Notes under the pieces: model-generated
The model's input: only the letters and a program-made list of their open reading frames with translations
The model's database searches: none
Told to the model about the DNA's origin: nothing
Shown: positions 1 to 7,643 of the stretch, in pieces
Numbering within the stretch: the stretch's first letter is position 1
How the letters are laid out: every line of letters starts with the position of its first letter
Assembly: GCA_910589275.1 (NCBI GenBank)
Contig: CAJUTH010000042.1
Coordinates: 1-27,845, forward strand
Reading direction: 5' to 3'
DNA length: 27,845 nt
Origin: an uncultured Dorea sp.
GTDB lineage: Bacteria; Bacillota; Clostridia; Lachnospirales; Lachnospiraceae
Translations under genes and position numbers: made by a program

Positions 1-39
1 AACCAGGTACCTCAGGGAGTTCTTCAGTTGTTACAGTAA
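1..39 (+). CDS. Flagellin, C-terminal end (partial)
   Basis: Frame 1 reads NQVPQGVLQLLQ and then TAA at 37-39. This matches the highly conserved end of Gram-positive flagellins (the C-terminal D0 helix, typically ANQ-x-P/x-Q-x-VL-x-LL-Q/R), which packs in the filament core. Only 12 codons are in the window, so the call rests on this tail, on the strong terminator directly after it, and on the glycosyltransferase that follows, a common arrangement downstream of flagellin genes in Clostridia. The rest of the gene lies left of the window. Confidence 0.82.
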   Translation, partial: NQVPQGVLQLLQ

Positions 40-59
40 TTTCTCAGGGTATAACAACA

Positions 60-93
60 GAAAGCGCCAGTCCATTGGATGGGCGCTTTCTTT
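60..93 (+). terminator. Rho-independent terminator after flagellin
   Basis: GAAAGCGCC (60-68) pairs perfectly with GGCGCTTTC (82-90) around a 13-base loop, followed by a short T run (TTT, 91-93). It starts 20 bases after the flagellin stop. The U tract is short, so some read-through into the glycosylation genes is possible. Confidence 0.8.
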
Positions 94-132
94 CACATAA
101 AAGACCTTTATCTTGCTTGGATTTTTTATGTG
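94..132. repeat. Second inverted repeat in the leader before the glycosyltransferase
   Basis: CACATAAAA (94-102) and TTTTATGTG (124-132) are perfect inverted repeats separated by 21 bases. The left arm begins directly after the flagellin terminator. The A/T-rich arms make it a weak hairpin. It could be a leader structure or chance. I saw no convincing -35/-10 pair in 94-209, so the island's promoter is unresolved. Confidence 0.3.
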
Positions 133-209
133 GAAGAAAACGCCTGTCCTTTTTTGCTTGCAGACGTTATTTAACCCAAAATTCCAAATTGGAGAGAGGA
201 GACCCAGCT

Positions 210-2237
210 ATGAACATACAGCTCAGTATTTCCTTACTTGCATCGGACAGGCCGGCGGCTCTTGAACGCTGTCTGGATTCCTTGAGGCCTTTATTGATGC
301 AGGTGCCCAGTGAATTGATTGTAATTGCAACCGGAACGGATGAAAAGGTGCGTGAAATTGCATCGCGCTATACGGATTTGATCATTCCATTTGTCTGGTG
401 TAATGATTTTTCGGCCGCCCGGAACACAGGCCTCAAAATGGCTAGGGGCGAATGGTTTATGTTTCTGGATGATGACGAATGGTTTGAAGATACGACGGAA
501 ATCCGTGATTTTTTTCTGAGCGGAGAATATAAGAATTATGGTACAGGTTTTTATAAGGTAAGAAATTATCTTAACTGGGATGGAATCCAGTATTTTGACT
601 TCCATGCATTTCGTATGGCGAAGCTGACATCTTCTATCTGCTTTCAGAATGCAATCCATGAAGAATTGGTTCCAAGAACCGGGGCGGTTAGATTTTTCGA
701 TGAATATGTCCATCATTACGGATATGTGCTGAATGTTCCAAAAGCCGGCGCCGGGAAATCCTCCCGGAACGTGCCGATGCTTTTGAAGGCTATACATAAG
801 AATCCAGGCTATATTAAGAATTATATCCAGCTTACTCAGGAGTATTATGCGGAGGGCAAGCTGGATGAGGCGGCCAAATACTGCCAGAAGGCCCGCAGGA
901 TGTGCCGCGGAAAAGCCGGAGCTGACGGTTATATCGAATGGCTCCAGATACAGTGGGCGGATATCTGCCGCGATAAAGGAAATCCGGAATATGCGGCGGC
1001 TGAAATAGAAGCTATTCTGGAAAACGAAAAACCGAATGAACTCACAAGGCTCTGCCTTTACAGCGAACTGCTTCTTCTCTGTACACAGCTCAATGAACAC
1101 AGGAAGACGCTTCATTATGGAAAAGAATTTGAACTGCTTTTGGATTATATGGACCGCACCCCTGAGCTGTGGATGCGGCAGAGCTACGCGAATATCACAG
1201 AGGGCAAAGTAAAGAAGCCGGAAACGCTTTCGATGGGAAGGCTTCGCTGTATAGAAGCTTCGCTGCATTTAGAAGAGGCCAAAGAGGCTGAATATTTCTT
1301 GAACCGCCTGCCATGGGAGGATGAAGCATGGATACAGCGCTACTATACTCTGTTTGATCAGTGGAGAGGACAATTTCCTGTCTTGTTCAAAGAAGTATTA
1401 AAGAAACTTTCAAGGGAGAACCCTTATCTTCGTTTTCAGAAGGCGCGTATTCTTGACAGGAAAGAAGATCATGATAGTAAAACAGCACAATTCCTCCAGT
1501 GTATGGAAGAAACGGTGTCCCCATATCTAAAACGTCAGATTATAACGGATGCTGTTTATGGAAACATGGAATTGTCCGGATTTGTAAAGCTGGCGGATCT
1601 GGAAGCATGGAAGCTGTATATGAGGCAGATCATAGAAAAAGCCTCTATGGATCAGCTTCCGAGACTTCGGGAAACCGCGCAGAATCTGAAAGAGACAGCT
1701 CCTCTGCACGGATTGTGGGTGGAGAAGCTGATTTGGGAGAAAAGACTGATTCGGGAATATCCGTCAGGTCTTGCGCTTATAGAAGGCTTGTCTGAGTATA
1801 TTCAGTCTGTTCTTTTCTATTATAAAAGCCAGTACCGTGAGGATATGTTTTCTGAGGAGCGAAGAAATCTTCTCCCGGAAGACTGCCGTTTTGCGGTTCT
1901 GGTATCGGAAGGACTGACATGCATAGAAGAGCAGAAGCTTCCAGATGCCGCAAGGCTGTTTCGTCAGGCTCTGAAATATTATCCTTCCATGACAAGTGTG
2001 ATTCACGAAATTATCCGGCAATTGAAAAACTCCGTCGATAATCCGGCGCGGAATGCAGGGCCGGAATTTGAATCGCTTGCCGGACAGATGAAAAACAATC
2101 TTTCCGCTATGATTGAACAGGAGCAATATGCACAGGCATTACCTGTTATGCAGCAGCTCTGTGAATTACTTCCGGAAGATCTGGAATTATTAAAACTTCG
2201 TCAAAGATTTTATCAAAAAATGGATAATCACAAATGA
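210..2237 (+). CDS. Family 2 glycosyltransferase with TPR-like C-terminal region, probable flagellin glycosyltransferase
   Basis: The predicted protein has 675 residues and probably puts the first sugar on flagellin Ser/Thr in the cytoplasm. Residues about 1-200 form a GT-A domain: an opening beta strand (MNIQLSISLL), an N-D-F-S-A-A-R-N-x-G stretch near 65-74, and an acidic DDDEWF motif at 87-92 that corresponds to the metal/nucleotide-binding DxD. The remaining 450 or so residues are helical with TPR-like pairs (for example YIQLTQEYYAEGKLDEAAKYC near 235-260). This architecture is common next to clostridial flagellin genes. I chose the ATG at 210 because it follows a strong GGAGAGAGGAG site and begins with the first GT strand; the frame is open upstream to 75, but those codons look like leader. 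It is the first gene of the island. Confidence 0.85.
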   Translation: MNIQLSISLLASDRPAALERCLDSLRPLLMQVPSELIVIATGTDEKVREIASRYTDLIIPFVWCNDFSAARNTGLKMARGEWFMFLDDDEWFEDTTEIRDFFLSGEYKNYGTGFYKVRNYLNWDGIQYFDFHAFRMAKLTSSICFQNAIHEELVPRTGAVRFFDEYVHHYGYVLNVPKAGAGKSSRNVPMLLKAIHKNPGYIKNYIQLTQEYYAEGKLDEAAKYCQKARRMCRGKAGADGYIEWLQIQWADICRDKGNPEYAAAEIEAILENEKPNELTRLCLYSELLLLCTQLNEHRKTLHYGKEFELLLDYMDRTPELWMRQSYANITEGKVKKPETLSMGRLRCIEASLHLEEAKEAEYFLNRLPWEDEAWIQRYYTLFDQWRGQFPVLFKEVLKKLSRENPYLRFQKARILDRKEDHDSKTAQFLQCMEETVSPYLKRQIITDAVYGNMELSGFVKLADLEAWKLYMRQIIEKASMDQLPRLRETAQNLKETAPLHGLWVEKLIWEKRLIREYPSGLALIEGLSEYIQSVLFYYKSQYREDMFSEERRNLLPEDCRFAVLVSEGLTCIEEQKLPDAARLFRQALKYYPSMTSVIHEIIRQLKNSVDNPARNAGPEFESLAGQMKNNLSAMIEQEQYAQALPVMQQLCELLPEDLELLKLRQRFYQKMDNHK

Positions 2238-2259
2238 TAGATAGAGTAGGAGATTTGAG

Positions 2260-2982
2260 ATGAAGGCGATTTTACTGGCGGCAGGAAGGGGAACAAGAAT
2301 TTCCCGTATGGTAAAGGAGATACCAAAGTCTACATTACCCGTTAAAGGAGTGCCTTTAATCCGGCTGACCGTTGATATGCTCCAGAGAAAAGGGATTGAA
2401 ACAGTTGTATGTATCGGCTATCAGCAGAACATAATCCGGGATGCCTTGAAGGATTATAAGGTGACATATTACGTCAATCCGTTTTACGATGTCACAAATA
2501 GTATAGCAAGTCTGTGGTTTGCAAGAGAGGAATTAGAGGGAGACTGTCTCGTTATTAATGCTGATGTATTTTTTTCTGATGTGATTCTTAAGATGATTGT
2601 GGAAGATCCGCATCAAGCTGTAATGCTGGTAGATAAATCAAGACGAAAAACCGGAGATTACTTCTTTTCGACTACGGATAACGGGTGTATCAGGAAATAC
2701 GGCAAGGAGCTGCCATTACAATACAGAAGCTGCGAATATGTAGGAGTTTCTAAAATAAGCAGAATGTTTATGCCGCATTTTACGAAACGTTTGAATGAAC
2801 TTATCAATGCATCCAAACACAATTTGTGGTGGGAAGATACATTGTATTCCTTCACAAAAGAAGATGAACATCAGATTTATACAAGAGATGTAGAAGGGTT
2901 ATTTTGGTCGGAAATAGACTATTTCGATGACTATGAGCGGATACTGAATTATTGTGCTACCCAGAAAGAGGACCGGCTATGA
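2260..2982 (+). CDS. NTP_transferase-family nucleotidyltransferase, LicC/PntC-like (probable CTP-dependent)
   Basis: The 240-residue protein starts with MKAILLAAGRGTRIS, the nucleotide-binding loop G-x-G-T-R, followed by EIPKSTLPV, which carries the usual lysine. NPFYDVTNSIASLWFA (near 73-88) and NADVFF (near 100) resemble the LicC phosphocholine and PntC 2-aminoethylphosphonate cytidylyltransferases. It probably makes a CDP-linked head group from a small phosphorylated (or phosphonate) alcohol or amine. The stop overlaps the next start as ATGA (2979-2982), which predicts translational coupling to the aminotransferase, the same two activities that are fused in PntC. The substrate cannot be read from sequence. 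A good AGGAG site precedes the ATG. Confidence 0.78.
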   Translation: MKAILLAAGRGTRISRMVKEIPKSTLPVKGVPLIRLTVDMLQRKGIETVVCIGYQQNIIRDALKDYKVTYYVNPFYDVTNSIASLWFAREELEGDCLVINADVFFSDVILKMIVEDPHQAVMLVDKSRRKTGDYFFSTTDNGCIRKYGKELPLQYRSCEYVGVSKISRMFMPHFTKRLNELINASKHNLWWEDTLYSFTKEDEHQIYTRDVEGLFWSEIDYFDDYERILNYCATQKEDRL

Positions 2983-4043
2983 AGCTATTTACAGTAGGAC
3001 CAGTTGAAATGTTCCCGGATACTCTGAAAATGAATGCAGAACAGACGCCGTATTTCCGAACGCCGGAATTTTCTGAAATTATGTTGGAGAACGAGGTGCT
3101 ATTGAAAGAAAGCGTCTGTGCACCAAAAAACGCTAAGGTAGTTTTTCTGACTGCCTCGGGAACTGCGGCAATGGAAGCTGCCGTCATAAACTGCTTTACT
3201 CCGGATGACAAGCTTTTGGTCATCCAGGGCGGAAGATTTGGAAAAAGGTTCGGGGACATCTGCAGGATACATAAAATCCCTTTTGATGAAGTAACCCTCT
3301 CTTTTGGAGAAACGCTGACAAAAGAACGATTAGCTCCTTATAGGAAGAACGATTATAAAGGGCTGCTTGTCAATATACATGAAACGTCTACCGGACAGCT
3401 ATATGATATAAATATGCTGTCAGAATTCTGTAGAGAAAATAAAATGTATCTGATTGTGGATGCTATCGGGGCATATGGGGCTGATGAGATAAACTTTGAA
3501 ACACAGAACATAGACGTGTTGATCGTAAGCTCGCAGAAGGCGCTGGCCCTTTCGCCAGGCGCCTCAATGATTGTTGTCAGTGAAAGATTATATCGGGAAC
3601 GGGTGGTTTTGATTCAGTCAGGTTCTTTCTATCTGGATTTTAAGCAGCATATTGATAATCTGAAAAGAGGGCAGACGCCCTTTACTCCTGCTGTAGGAAT
3701 TTTTCTGACTCTGAATCAGCGGCTGAAACAGATGCGGCAGATTGGCATGGAAGAGATACGCAAGGATATGCATAGCCTAGCATGCCGTTTCAGGCAGGAG
3801 GTAGTCAGGCTGGGATTTCTGGTTCCGGAATATCCTTTGTCGAACGCGCTGACGCCGATTGCGGCAGATCCGCATGCAGAAAGACTGTATCAGAAGCTCA
3901 AGGAAGAGTATGGGATGATCGTGACGCCGAGCGGCGGAGAACTTAGGAAGATTCTTGTAAGGGTCGGACATTTGGGCAATGTAAAATGGGATGATTATGA
4001 GGAGCTCTTAACAGCTATTGATCAGGTGAAACATGGGTTTTAG
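2979..4043 (+). CDS. Class V PLP aminotransferase (2-aminoethylphosphonate/alanine-glyoxylate transaminase-like)
   Basis: The protein has 354 residues from the ATG inside the ATGA overlap; in-frame codons upstream belong to the preceding gene. It has the opening TVGPVEM, a TASGTAAMEA cofactor loop (58-67), Asp161 in VDAIGAYGADE for the pyridine nitrogen and Lys187 in SSQKALALSPG for the Schiff base, all typical of fold-type I, class V. Relatives include PhnW-type 2-aminoethylphosphonate transaminases. No PEP mutase or phosphonopyruvate decarboxylase is in the window, so a phosphonate substrate is unproven; an aldehyde or ketone phosphate is equally possible. With the coupled nucleotidyltransferase it probably yields a CDP-activated amino compound for the phosphotransferase at 22959-24491. 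Confidence 0.8.
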   Translation: MKLFTVGPVEMFPDTLKMNAEQTPYFRTPEFSEIMLENEVLLKESVCAPKNAKVVFLTASGTAAMEAAVINCFTPDDKLLVIQGGRFGKRFGDICRIHKIPFDEVTLSFGETLTKERLAPYRKNDYKGLLVNIHETSTGQLYDINMLSEFCRENKMYLIVDAIGAYGADEINFETQNIDVLIVSSQKALALSPGASMIVVSERLYRERVVLIQSGSFYLDFKQHIDNLKRGQTPFTPAVGIFLTLNQRLKQMRQIGMEEIRKDMHSLACRFRQEVVRLGFLVPEYPLSNALTPIAADPHAERLYQKLKEEYGMIVTPSGGELRKILVRVGHLGNVKWDDYEELLTAIDQVKHGF

Positions 4044-4079
4044 CGCATGCAGATGATGTTAGAAATATTAGAAATAGAT

Positions 4080-4084
4080 GGAGG
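4080..4084 (+). promoter_or_regulatory. Shine-Dalgarno site that fixes a GTG start
   Basis: GGAGG at 4080-4084 sits 7 bases before GTG at 4092, an ideal spacing. Upstream in-frame ATGs (4047, 4053, 4056) have no such site and would add a non-conserved N-terminal extension to the carrier protein. Confidence 0.7.
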
Positions 4085-4091
4085 AAATACT

Positions 4092-4322
4092 GTGGAGAAA
4101 TACAATCGTGTATTTGTAGAAATCTTCGGATTGAAACAGAATTTTTTACCGGAAAATGTGACACGTAATGGAATAAAAGATTGGGATTCTATCGGACATA
4201 TTTCTCTAATTACTAAGTTGGAAGATGAATATGATATTCTGTTTGATACGGATGACATTTTAAAATTTAATTCTTATCTTACCGGAATCGATATATTGAA
4301 GAAATACGGAGTTAAGCTGTAA
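4092..4322 (+). CDS. Acyl/peptidyl carrier protein, WDS type (carrier 1)
   Basis: The 76-residue four-helix carrier protein starts at GTG. IKDWDSIGHISLI places the phosphopantetheine-accepting Ser33 at the start of helix 2, and KLEDEYDILFDTDDIL is the usual acidic helix 2/loop. It belongs with carriers 2 (5878) and 6 (24502), which share the W-D-S motif, rather than with the DltC-like set. It is followed two bases later by the MBL-fold hydrolase. The cargo is unknown; as a stand-alone protein it must be loaded in trans by one of the ligases of the island. Confidence 0.85.
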   Translation: MEKYNRVFVEIFGLKQNFLPENVTRNGIKDWDSIGHISLITKLEDEYDILFDTDDILKFNSYLTGIDILKKYGVKL

Positions 4323-4324
4323 AG

Positions 4325-5002
4325 ATGGAAGTAATAAAAGCCGCGGGAAATACGATCTATATTTTCAAAACGAAAGTAATCGATGCGAATACCTATTGTT
4401 TTATAGAGGGAAATGATGCGTTATTAATAGACGCAGTACAATCGGATGAATTGCAGAATTTCTTGTTAAGCCTGGAAATCAAGCGTATTGCTGTATTGTT
4501 AACACACGGCCATTACGATCATATCATGAGTATTCCAAATCTGAGAAAACAGTTTGATACCGTAGTTATTTGTGCAGAAAGCGGAAAAGATATTTTAGAA
4601 AATCCTAGAAAAAATTTGTCGGCAGTCGCAAATCATATTAATTTCTTTCGGAAAGATAGTATATGGGAAAAAGAAGAATTAGATAACATTATACCGTTTC
4701 GTGTTACCTGTGATTTTACCTTAAATGATAGAGATGTGTATAAGTGGAAAAATCTAGAATTTCAAATGATATGTACGCCCGGCCATTCTGCAGACAGCGT
4801 CTTCTATCTGTTTTGTAATACTTATTTGTTTTCCGGTGATTCTTTACTAAAAGGGAGAGAGCCGATATTACGATTTCCCGGAGGAAATGTACAAGATTAC
4901 ATGCGGTATACAAAACCGATTATACTGTCATTTCCTGATACAGTAGAAGTTCTTCCCGGACATGGCGCACGGTTTAAGATTTCAGAAGGTACCGTGTTAT
5001 AA
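4325..5002 (+). CDS. Metallo-beta-lactamase-fold hydrolase (glyoxalase II-like)
   Basis: The 225-residue protein has the complete metal site: LLTHGHYDHI with His61, His63, Asp65 and His66, then CTPGHSADS, FSGDSLL and a C-terminal LPGHGA. No signal peptide is seen, so it is cytoplasmic. Family members hydrolyse thioesters, lactams, phosphoesters and other bonds. Between a carrier protein and an acyltransferase, a plausible role is release or editing of acyl groups from carrier thioesters, as glyoxalase II cleaves S-acyl glutathione; this is inference. The start is 2 bases after the previous stop with only a distant GGAG, so translation is probably coupled. Confidence 0.8.
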   Translation: MEVIKAAGNTIYIFKTKVIDANTYCFIEGNDALLIDAVQSDELQNFLLSLEIKRIAVLLTHGHYDHIMSIPNLRKQFDTVVICAESGKDILENPRKNLSAVANHINFFRKDSIWEKEELDNIIPFRVTCDFTLNDRDVYKWKNLEFQMICTPGHSADSVFYLFCNTYLFSGDSLLKGREPILRFPGGNVQDYMRYTKPIILSFPDTVEVLPGHGARFKISEGTVL

Positions 5003-5011
5003 GGAGAGTTT

Positions 5012-5875
5012 ATGAAAAAGGTTAAAAGTTCAAAGGAATATTTCGAACTATACAGGCGGCTGAAAAGGCAGTGCGATACTCCCATTACCAATATTTACTT
5101 GTCATTGGATATGGTAAATCGCTATATCGCTTCAGACAGCCTTTATTTTGAAGAGCAGGGCAGGGGCGGCGTGTTTTTGTGCGATGAACAAGAGTATTAT
5201 AGAGGAATTTATTATGTAGATATAAGTAATGATTGGAAAATTCCTCCGCTGGATAAAGCATTAGCAATAAGAAATACCTACAAAAAGGAGCAGAAAGGAA
5301 CAGAGCTTGAGCTCTTTGAAACAAAACTTGTGTCTTCTGGATTTCATATGGCATATTCTTCGATAGAAATGTGCATTCCGTTAGAAGCCGGGGATCGTTT
5401 GAAAAAGCAGAAAGCTATGTACGACCGAATATTAAAAAAGGGAAATTTTTTTGTTTCATATTTAAAAGAAAAAGATTTGGATGACATGCTGGCATTAAGA
5501 AAAAATACAAAGGAGTTTCATATCTATAATTTCGTGCATAAGAGTAACGCCGAATATTTAAAAGAGATAGAAAATGAGCAATATATGGGAATTTACAATG
5601 AAAAAGAGGAATTGTGCGCCTGTATCTATCTAGCTCCGGGGCTCAATTTCAGAACAGGCGACGGGATATGTGTAAAGGAAGAATATAAAATGAAATATGG
5701 CTTAGGCGCCGCATTGATGTGTTTTGTATTAGATAATGCTATTAATGGCTGTCATCAAAAGTATGTTTCCTGGTGTGAACAGCAGAATCTGGAATCAATG
5801 AAATTCCATAGAAGTATGGGGTTTTTGAATACTGGTAAAATTGCTGATGAATGGGTATTAGAACAAAGGAGTTAA
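5012..5875 (+). CDS. GNAT-family acyltransferase, paralog A1
   Basis: The 287-residue protein is one of three paralogs (with 15860 and 16997). They share an N-terminal block of the form S-x-x-E-Y-x-x-L with P-x-[ST]-N-I-Y-L and N-R-Y-I (residues 7-39), and a C-terminal GNAT domain with VKEEYKMKYGLGAA (221-234) as the acyl-pantetheine pyrophosphate loop and a final MKFHRSMGFLNTGK block. About 285 residues is long for one GNAT domain, so the N-terminal half may be a degenerate second domain, as in tandem GNAT proteins. The neighbouring carrier genes suggest an acyl-carrier donor and a sugar amine or hydroxyl acceptor. It has a strong AAGGAG site. Confidence 0.7.
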   Translation: MKKVKSSKEYFELYRRLKRQCDTPITNIYLSLDMVNRYIASDSLYFEEQGRGGVFLCDEQEYYRGIYYVDISNDWKIPPLDKALAIRNTYKKEQKGTELELFETKLVSSGFHMAYSSIEMCIPLEAGDRLKKQKAMYDRILKKGNFFVSYLKEKDLDDMLALRKNTKEFHIYNFVHKSNAEYLKEIENEQYMGIYNEKEELCACIYLAPGLNFRTGDGICVKEEYKMKYGLGAALMCFVLDNAINGCHQKYVSWCEQQNLESMKFHRSMGFLNTGKIADEWVLEQRS

Positions 5876-5877
5876 TT

Positions 5878-6120
5878 ATGAGTGATTTTAAAACATATAA
5901 AACTATATTTATGAGCGTTTTTTCTTTATCTGAGGATGAACTGGAAAATAATCCTGCTATGACAGATGTAGAGCTGTGGGATTCGGTAGGACATATTAAT
6001 CTGATCGCAGAGCTGGAAGACGCTTTTAATATTGAAATAACGATGGAAGAAATGTCTGACCTGATATCCTATGAAAAAGGAATAGAACTATTAGGACAAC
6101 ATGGGATTCATTTTCAATAA
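5878..6120 (+). CDS. Acyl/peptidyl carrier protein, WDS type (carrier 2)
   Basis: The 80-residue protein starts at the ATG after AAAGGAG. VELWDSVGHINLIAELED places the phosphopantetheine serine at Ser36, and the acidic second helix and the C-terminal IELLGQHGIHF are close to the matching parts of carrier 1 (ILKKYGVKL). It starts 2 bases after the GNAT stop and is followed by an acyl ligase, giving an acyltransferase-carrier-ligase set. The ligase at 6144 is the most likely loader. Confidence 0.87.
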   Translation: MSDFKTYKTIFMSVFSLSEDELENNPAMTDVELWDSVGHINLIAELEDAFNIEITMEEMSDLISYEKGIELLGQHGIHFQ

Positions 6121-6143
6121 AGTTGGTAAATGGGAGACTTACT

Positions 6144-7643
6144 ATGCATAGCACTATTGAAGAAATGATACGAAAACATGCCGAACACACACCTGACAAA
6201 TTAGCAATTGCCGCAATGAATGGAGATTTGACATATGCAGAACTTTTGACATTAGCCAATAAAGCGGCAGGTTTTCTGAAAGACAGAGGCATTAAAAAAT
6301 CAGATCGTGTTCTTCTATCGGCAGTTCCAATAAAAGAATATTTTGCAGTTTACTTTGGACTGCATATGCTAGGAGCAATCTGTGTTCCGGCCGCAGTCAA
6401 TGCAAAACGGGAATTATTAAACCATATTATTAAAAACACCAATGCGGCATGCTTTTTTGCCAGTGAGGATTCCGGGTGTTATGAGATTGCATCCATTACA
6501 TATAACGAAATTTATAGTTATTCCGGTACAGACAATCTAACAGATGCTGATATACATATGGGTGATATCGCGGATATTATTTATACGACCGGCACGACCG
6601 GTTTAGCAAAAGGGGTGGTTTTAACACATGAGGTTCTAGAAGCGGGCGCTCATAATATTATAAACGCAGTCGACATGCAGGAAGATGAAGTTATTTTGGC
6701 GCCGCTGCCCTTGAATCATTCGAATGCACTGGGAACAATGCGGGCATTCCTTTACAAAGGAGCATCGTTAATCGTCCACAATGGATTTACAAATATTAAA
6801 AGTATGGAGGAACGGCTCAACAGCTACAGATGTACTGCTTTTTCAGGCGCCCCCTCCGGATTGAAGATCATAGACAGGGCAACAAGAGGACATATAGATC
6901 TGTTTCTGAAAAATATGCGTTATGTCGAAATAGGCACCGCGCCGATGGACATGGAGTTGAAGAAGAAAATGATGCAGGCTCTTCCGCATACCAGATTACT
7001 GATTAATTATGGTGCAACAGAGGCACATAGAGCTGTTTATATGGACTTGAATTCTCATCCTGATAAGCTGAAATCCATTGGAAAACCGGTAAAGAATATG
7101 GCGGTAAAAATTATTGATGAGGATAATCAGGTGATTCAGTCTTCGGAAAATAAGATTGGACGGTTAGTTATTTGCGGAAAAACATGTATGAAGGGTTATT
7201 GGAATGATCCCGCACTTTCAAAAAAAGTATTAGCGGCAGGCGGACTTGCTACCAGTGATTTGGCTTATATAGACAAAGACGGATTTATTTTTTTGGTAGG
7301 AAGGGCAAATGATGTTATAAATGTCGGCGGTAAAAAGGTTTCTCCGTTTGAAATAGAAGATGCATTAATGACGAATGAAAAAATTGTTGATTGTGCATGT
7401 ATCCCGGTAAAAGATAAGAACAGCATTCTGGGGAATGTACCAATTATGTTTGTTGTAGTAAGAAAAGACAGAATCGTTGAAAAAAATGAGCTGAAAAATT
7501 ATCTTCTAAAGAAATTAGAAACATACAAGATACCGGTAGAATTTATAGAAATAGAGGAACTGCCAAAAAATTATGTCGGCAAGCTTGACAGGGAGCGATT
7601 AAAAAATATATGGGAAACAAGGTATAAGCAGAATGATAAATAG
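6144..7643 (+). CDS. AMP-binding acyl ligase (carboxylate-activating, probable carrier-loading)
   Basis: The 499-residue ANL-superfamily enzyme has the phosphate loop TTGTTGLAKG (148-157), an INYGATEA motif in the middle, GRANDVINVGGKKVSPFEIED in the hinge region, and a C-terminal catalytic Lys in YVGKLDRERL. The substrate-pocket segment LAPLPLNHSNALG lacks the F-D-x-S aspartate that holds the alpha-amino group in amino-acid ligases, so an acid without an alpha-amino group (hydroxy, short-chain or aryl) is more likely. I chose ATG 6144 after GGGAGA; a TTG at 6123 is open but lacks a Shine-Dalgarno site. Its end overlaps the reductase gene by 11 bases, suggesting that the reductase product may be its substrate. 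Confidence 0.8.
   Translation: MHSTIEEMIRKHAEHTPDKLAIAAMNGDLTYAELLTLANKAAGFLKDRGIKKSDRVLLSAVPIKEYFAVYFGLHMLGAICVPAAVNAKRELLNHIIKNTNAACFFASEDSGCYEIASITYNEIYSYSGTDNLTDADIHMGDIADIIYTTGTTGLAKGVVLTHEVLEAGAHNIINAVDMQEDEVILAPLPLNHSNALGTMRAFLYKGASLIVHNGFTNIKSMEERLNSYRCTAFSGAPSGLKIIDRATRGHIDLFLKNMRYVEIGTAPMDMELKKKMMQALPHTRLLINYGATEAHRAVYMDLNSHPDKLKSIGKPVKNMAVKIIDEDNQVIQSSENKIGRLVICGKTCMKGYWNDPALSKKVLAAGGLATSDLAYIDKDGFIFLVGRANDVINVGGKKVSPFEIEDALMTNEKIVDCACIPVKDKNSILGNVPIMFVVVRKDRIVEKNELKNYLLKKLETYKIPVEFIEIEELPKNYVGKLDRERLKNIWETRYKQNDK

Noticed and set aside
75..209. N-terminal extension of the first glycosyltransferase
   Set aside because: It starts inside the flagellin terminator and reads as non-conserved sequence; ATG 210 has a strong ribosome site and begins at the GT-A first strand.
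94..209. Sigma-A or sigma-28 promoter for the island
   Set aside because: No -35/-10 pair with acceptable spacing and no TAAA-N15-GCCGATAA-like site was found; read-through from flagellin is as likely.
291..1268. A 325-codon open frame on the minus strand
   Set aside because: It lies fully inside the GT2-TPR gene, has no ribosome site and a low-complexity, Phe/Ile/His-rich translation typical of an antisense shadow.
2260..4043. A phosphonate biosynthesis operon
   Set aside because: The cytidylyltransferase and aminotransferase pair resembles PntC, but PEP mutase and phosphonopyruvate decarboxylase are absent from the window.
4047..4091. Upstream ATG starts for carrier 1
   Set aside because: No Shine-Dalgarno before them, and the GTG at 4092 has GGAGG at 7 bases and gives the family length.
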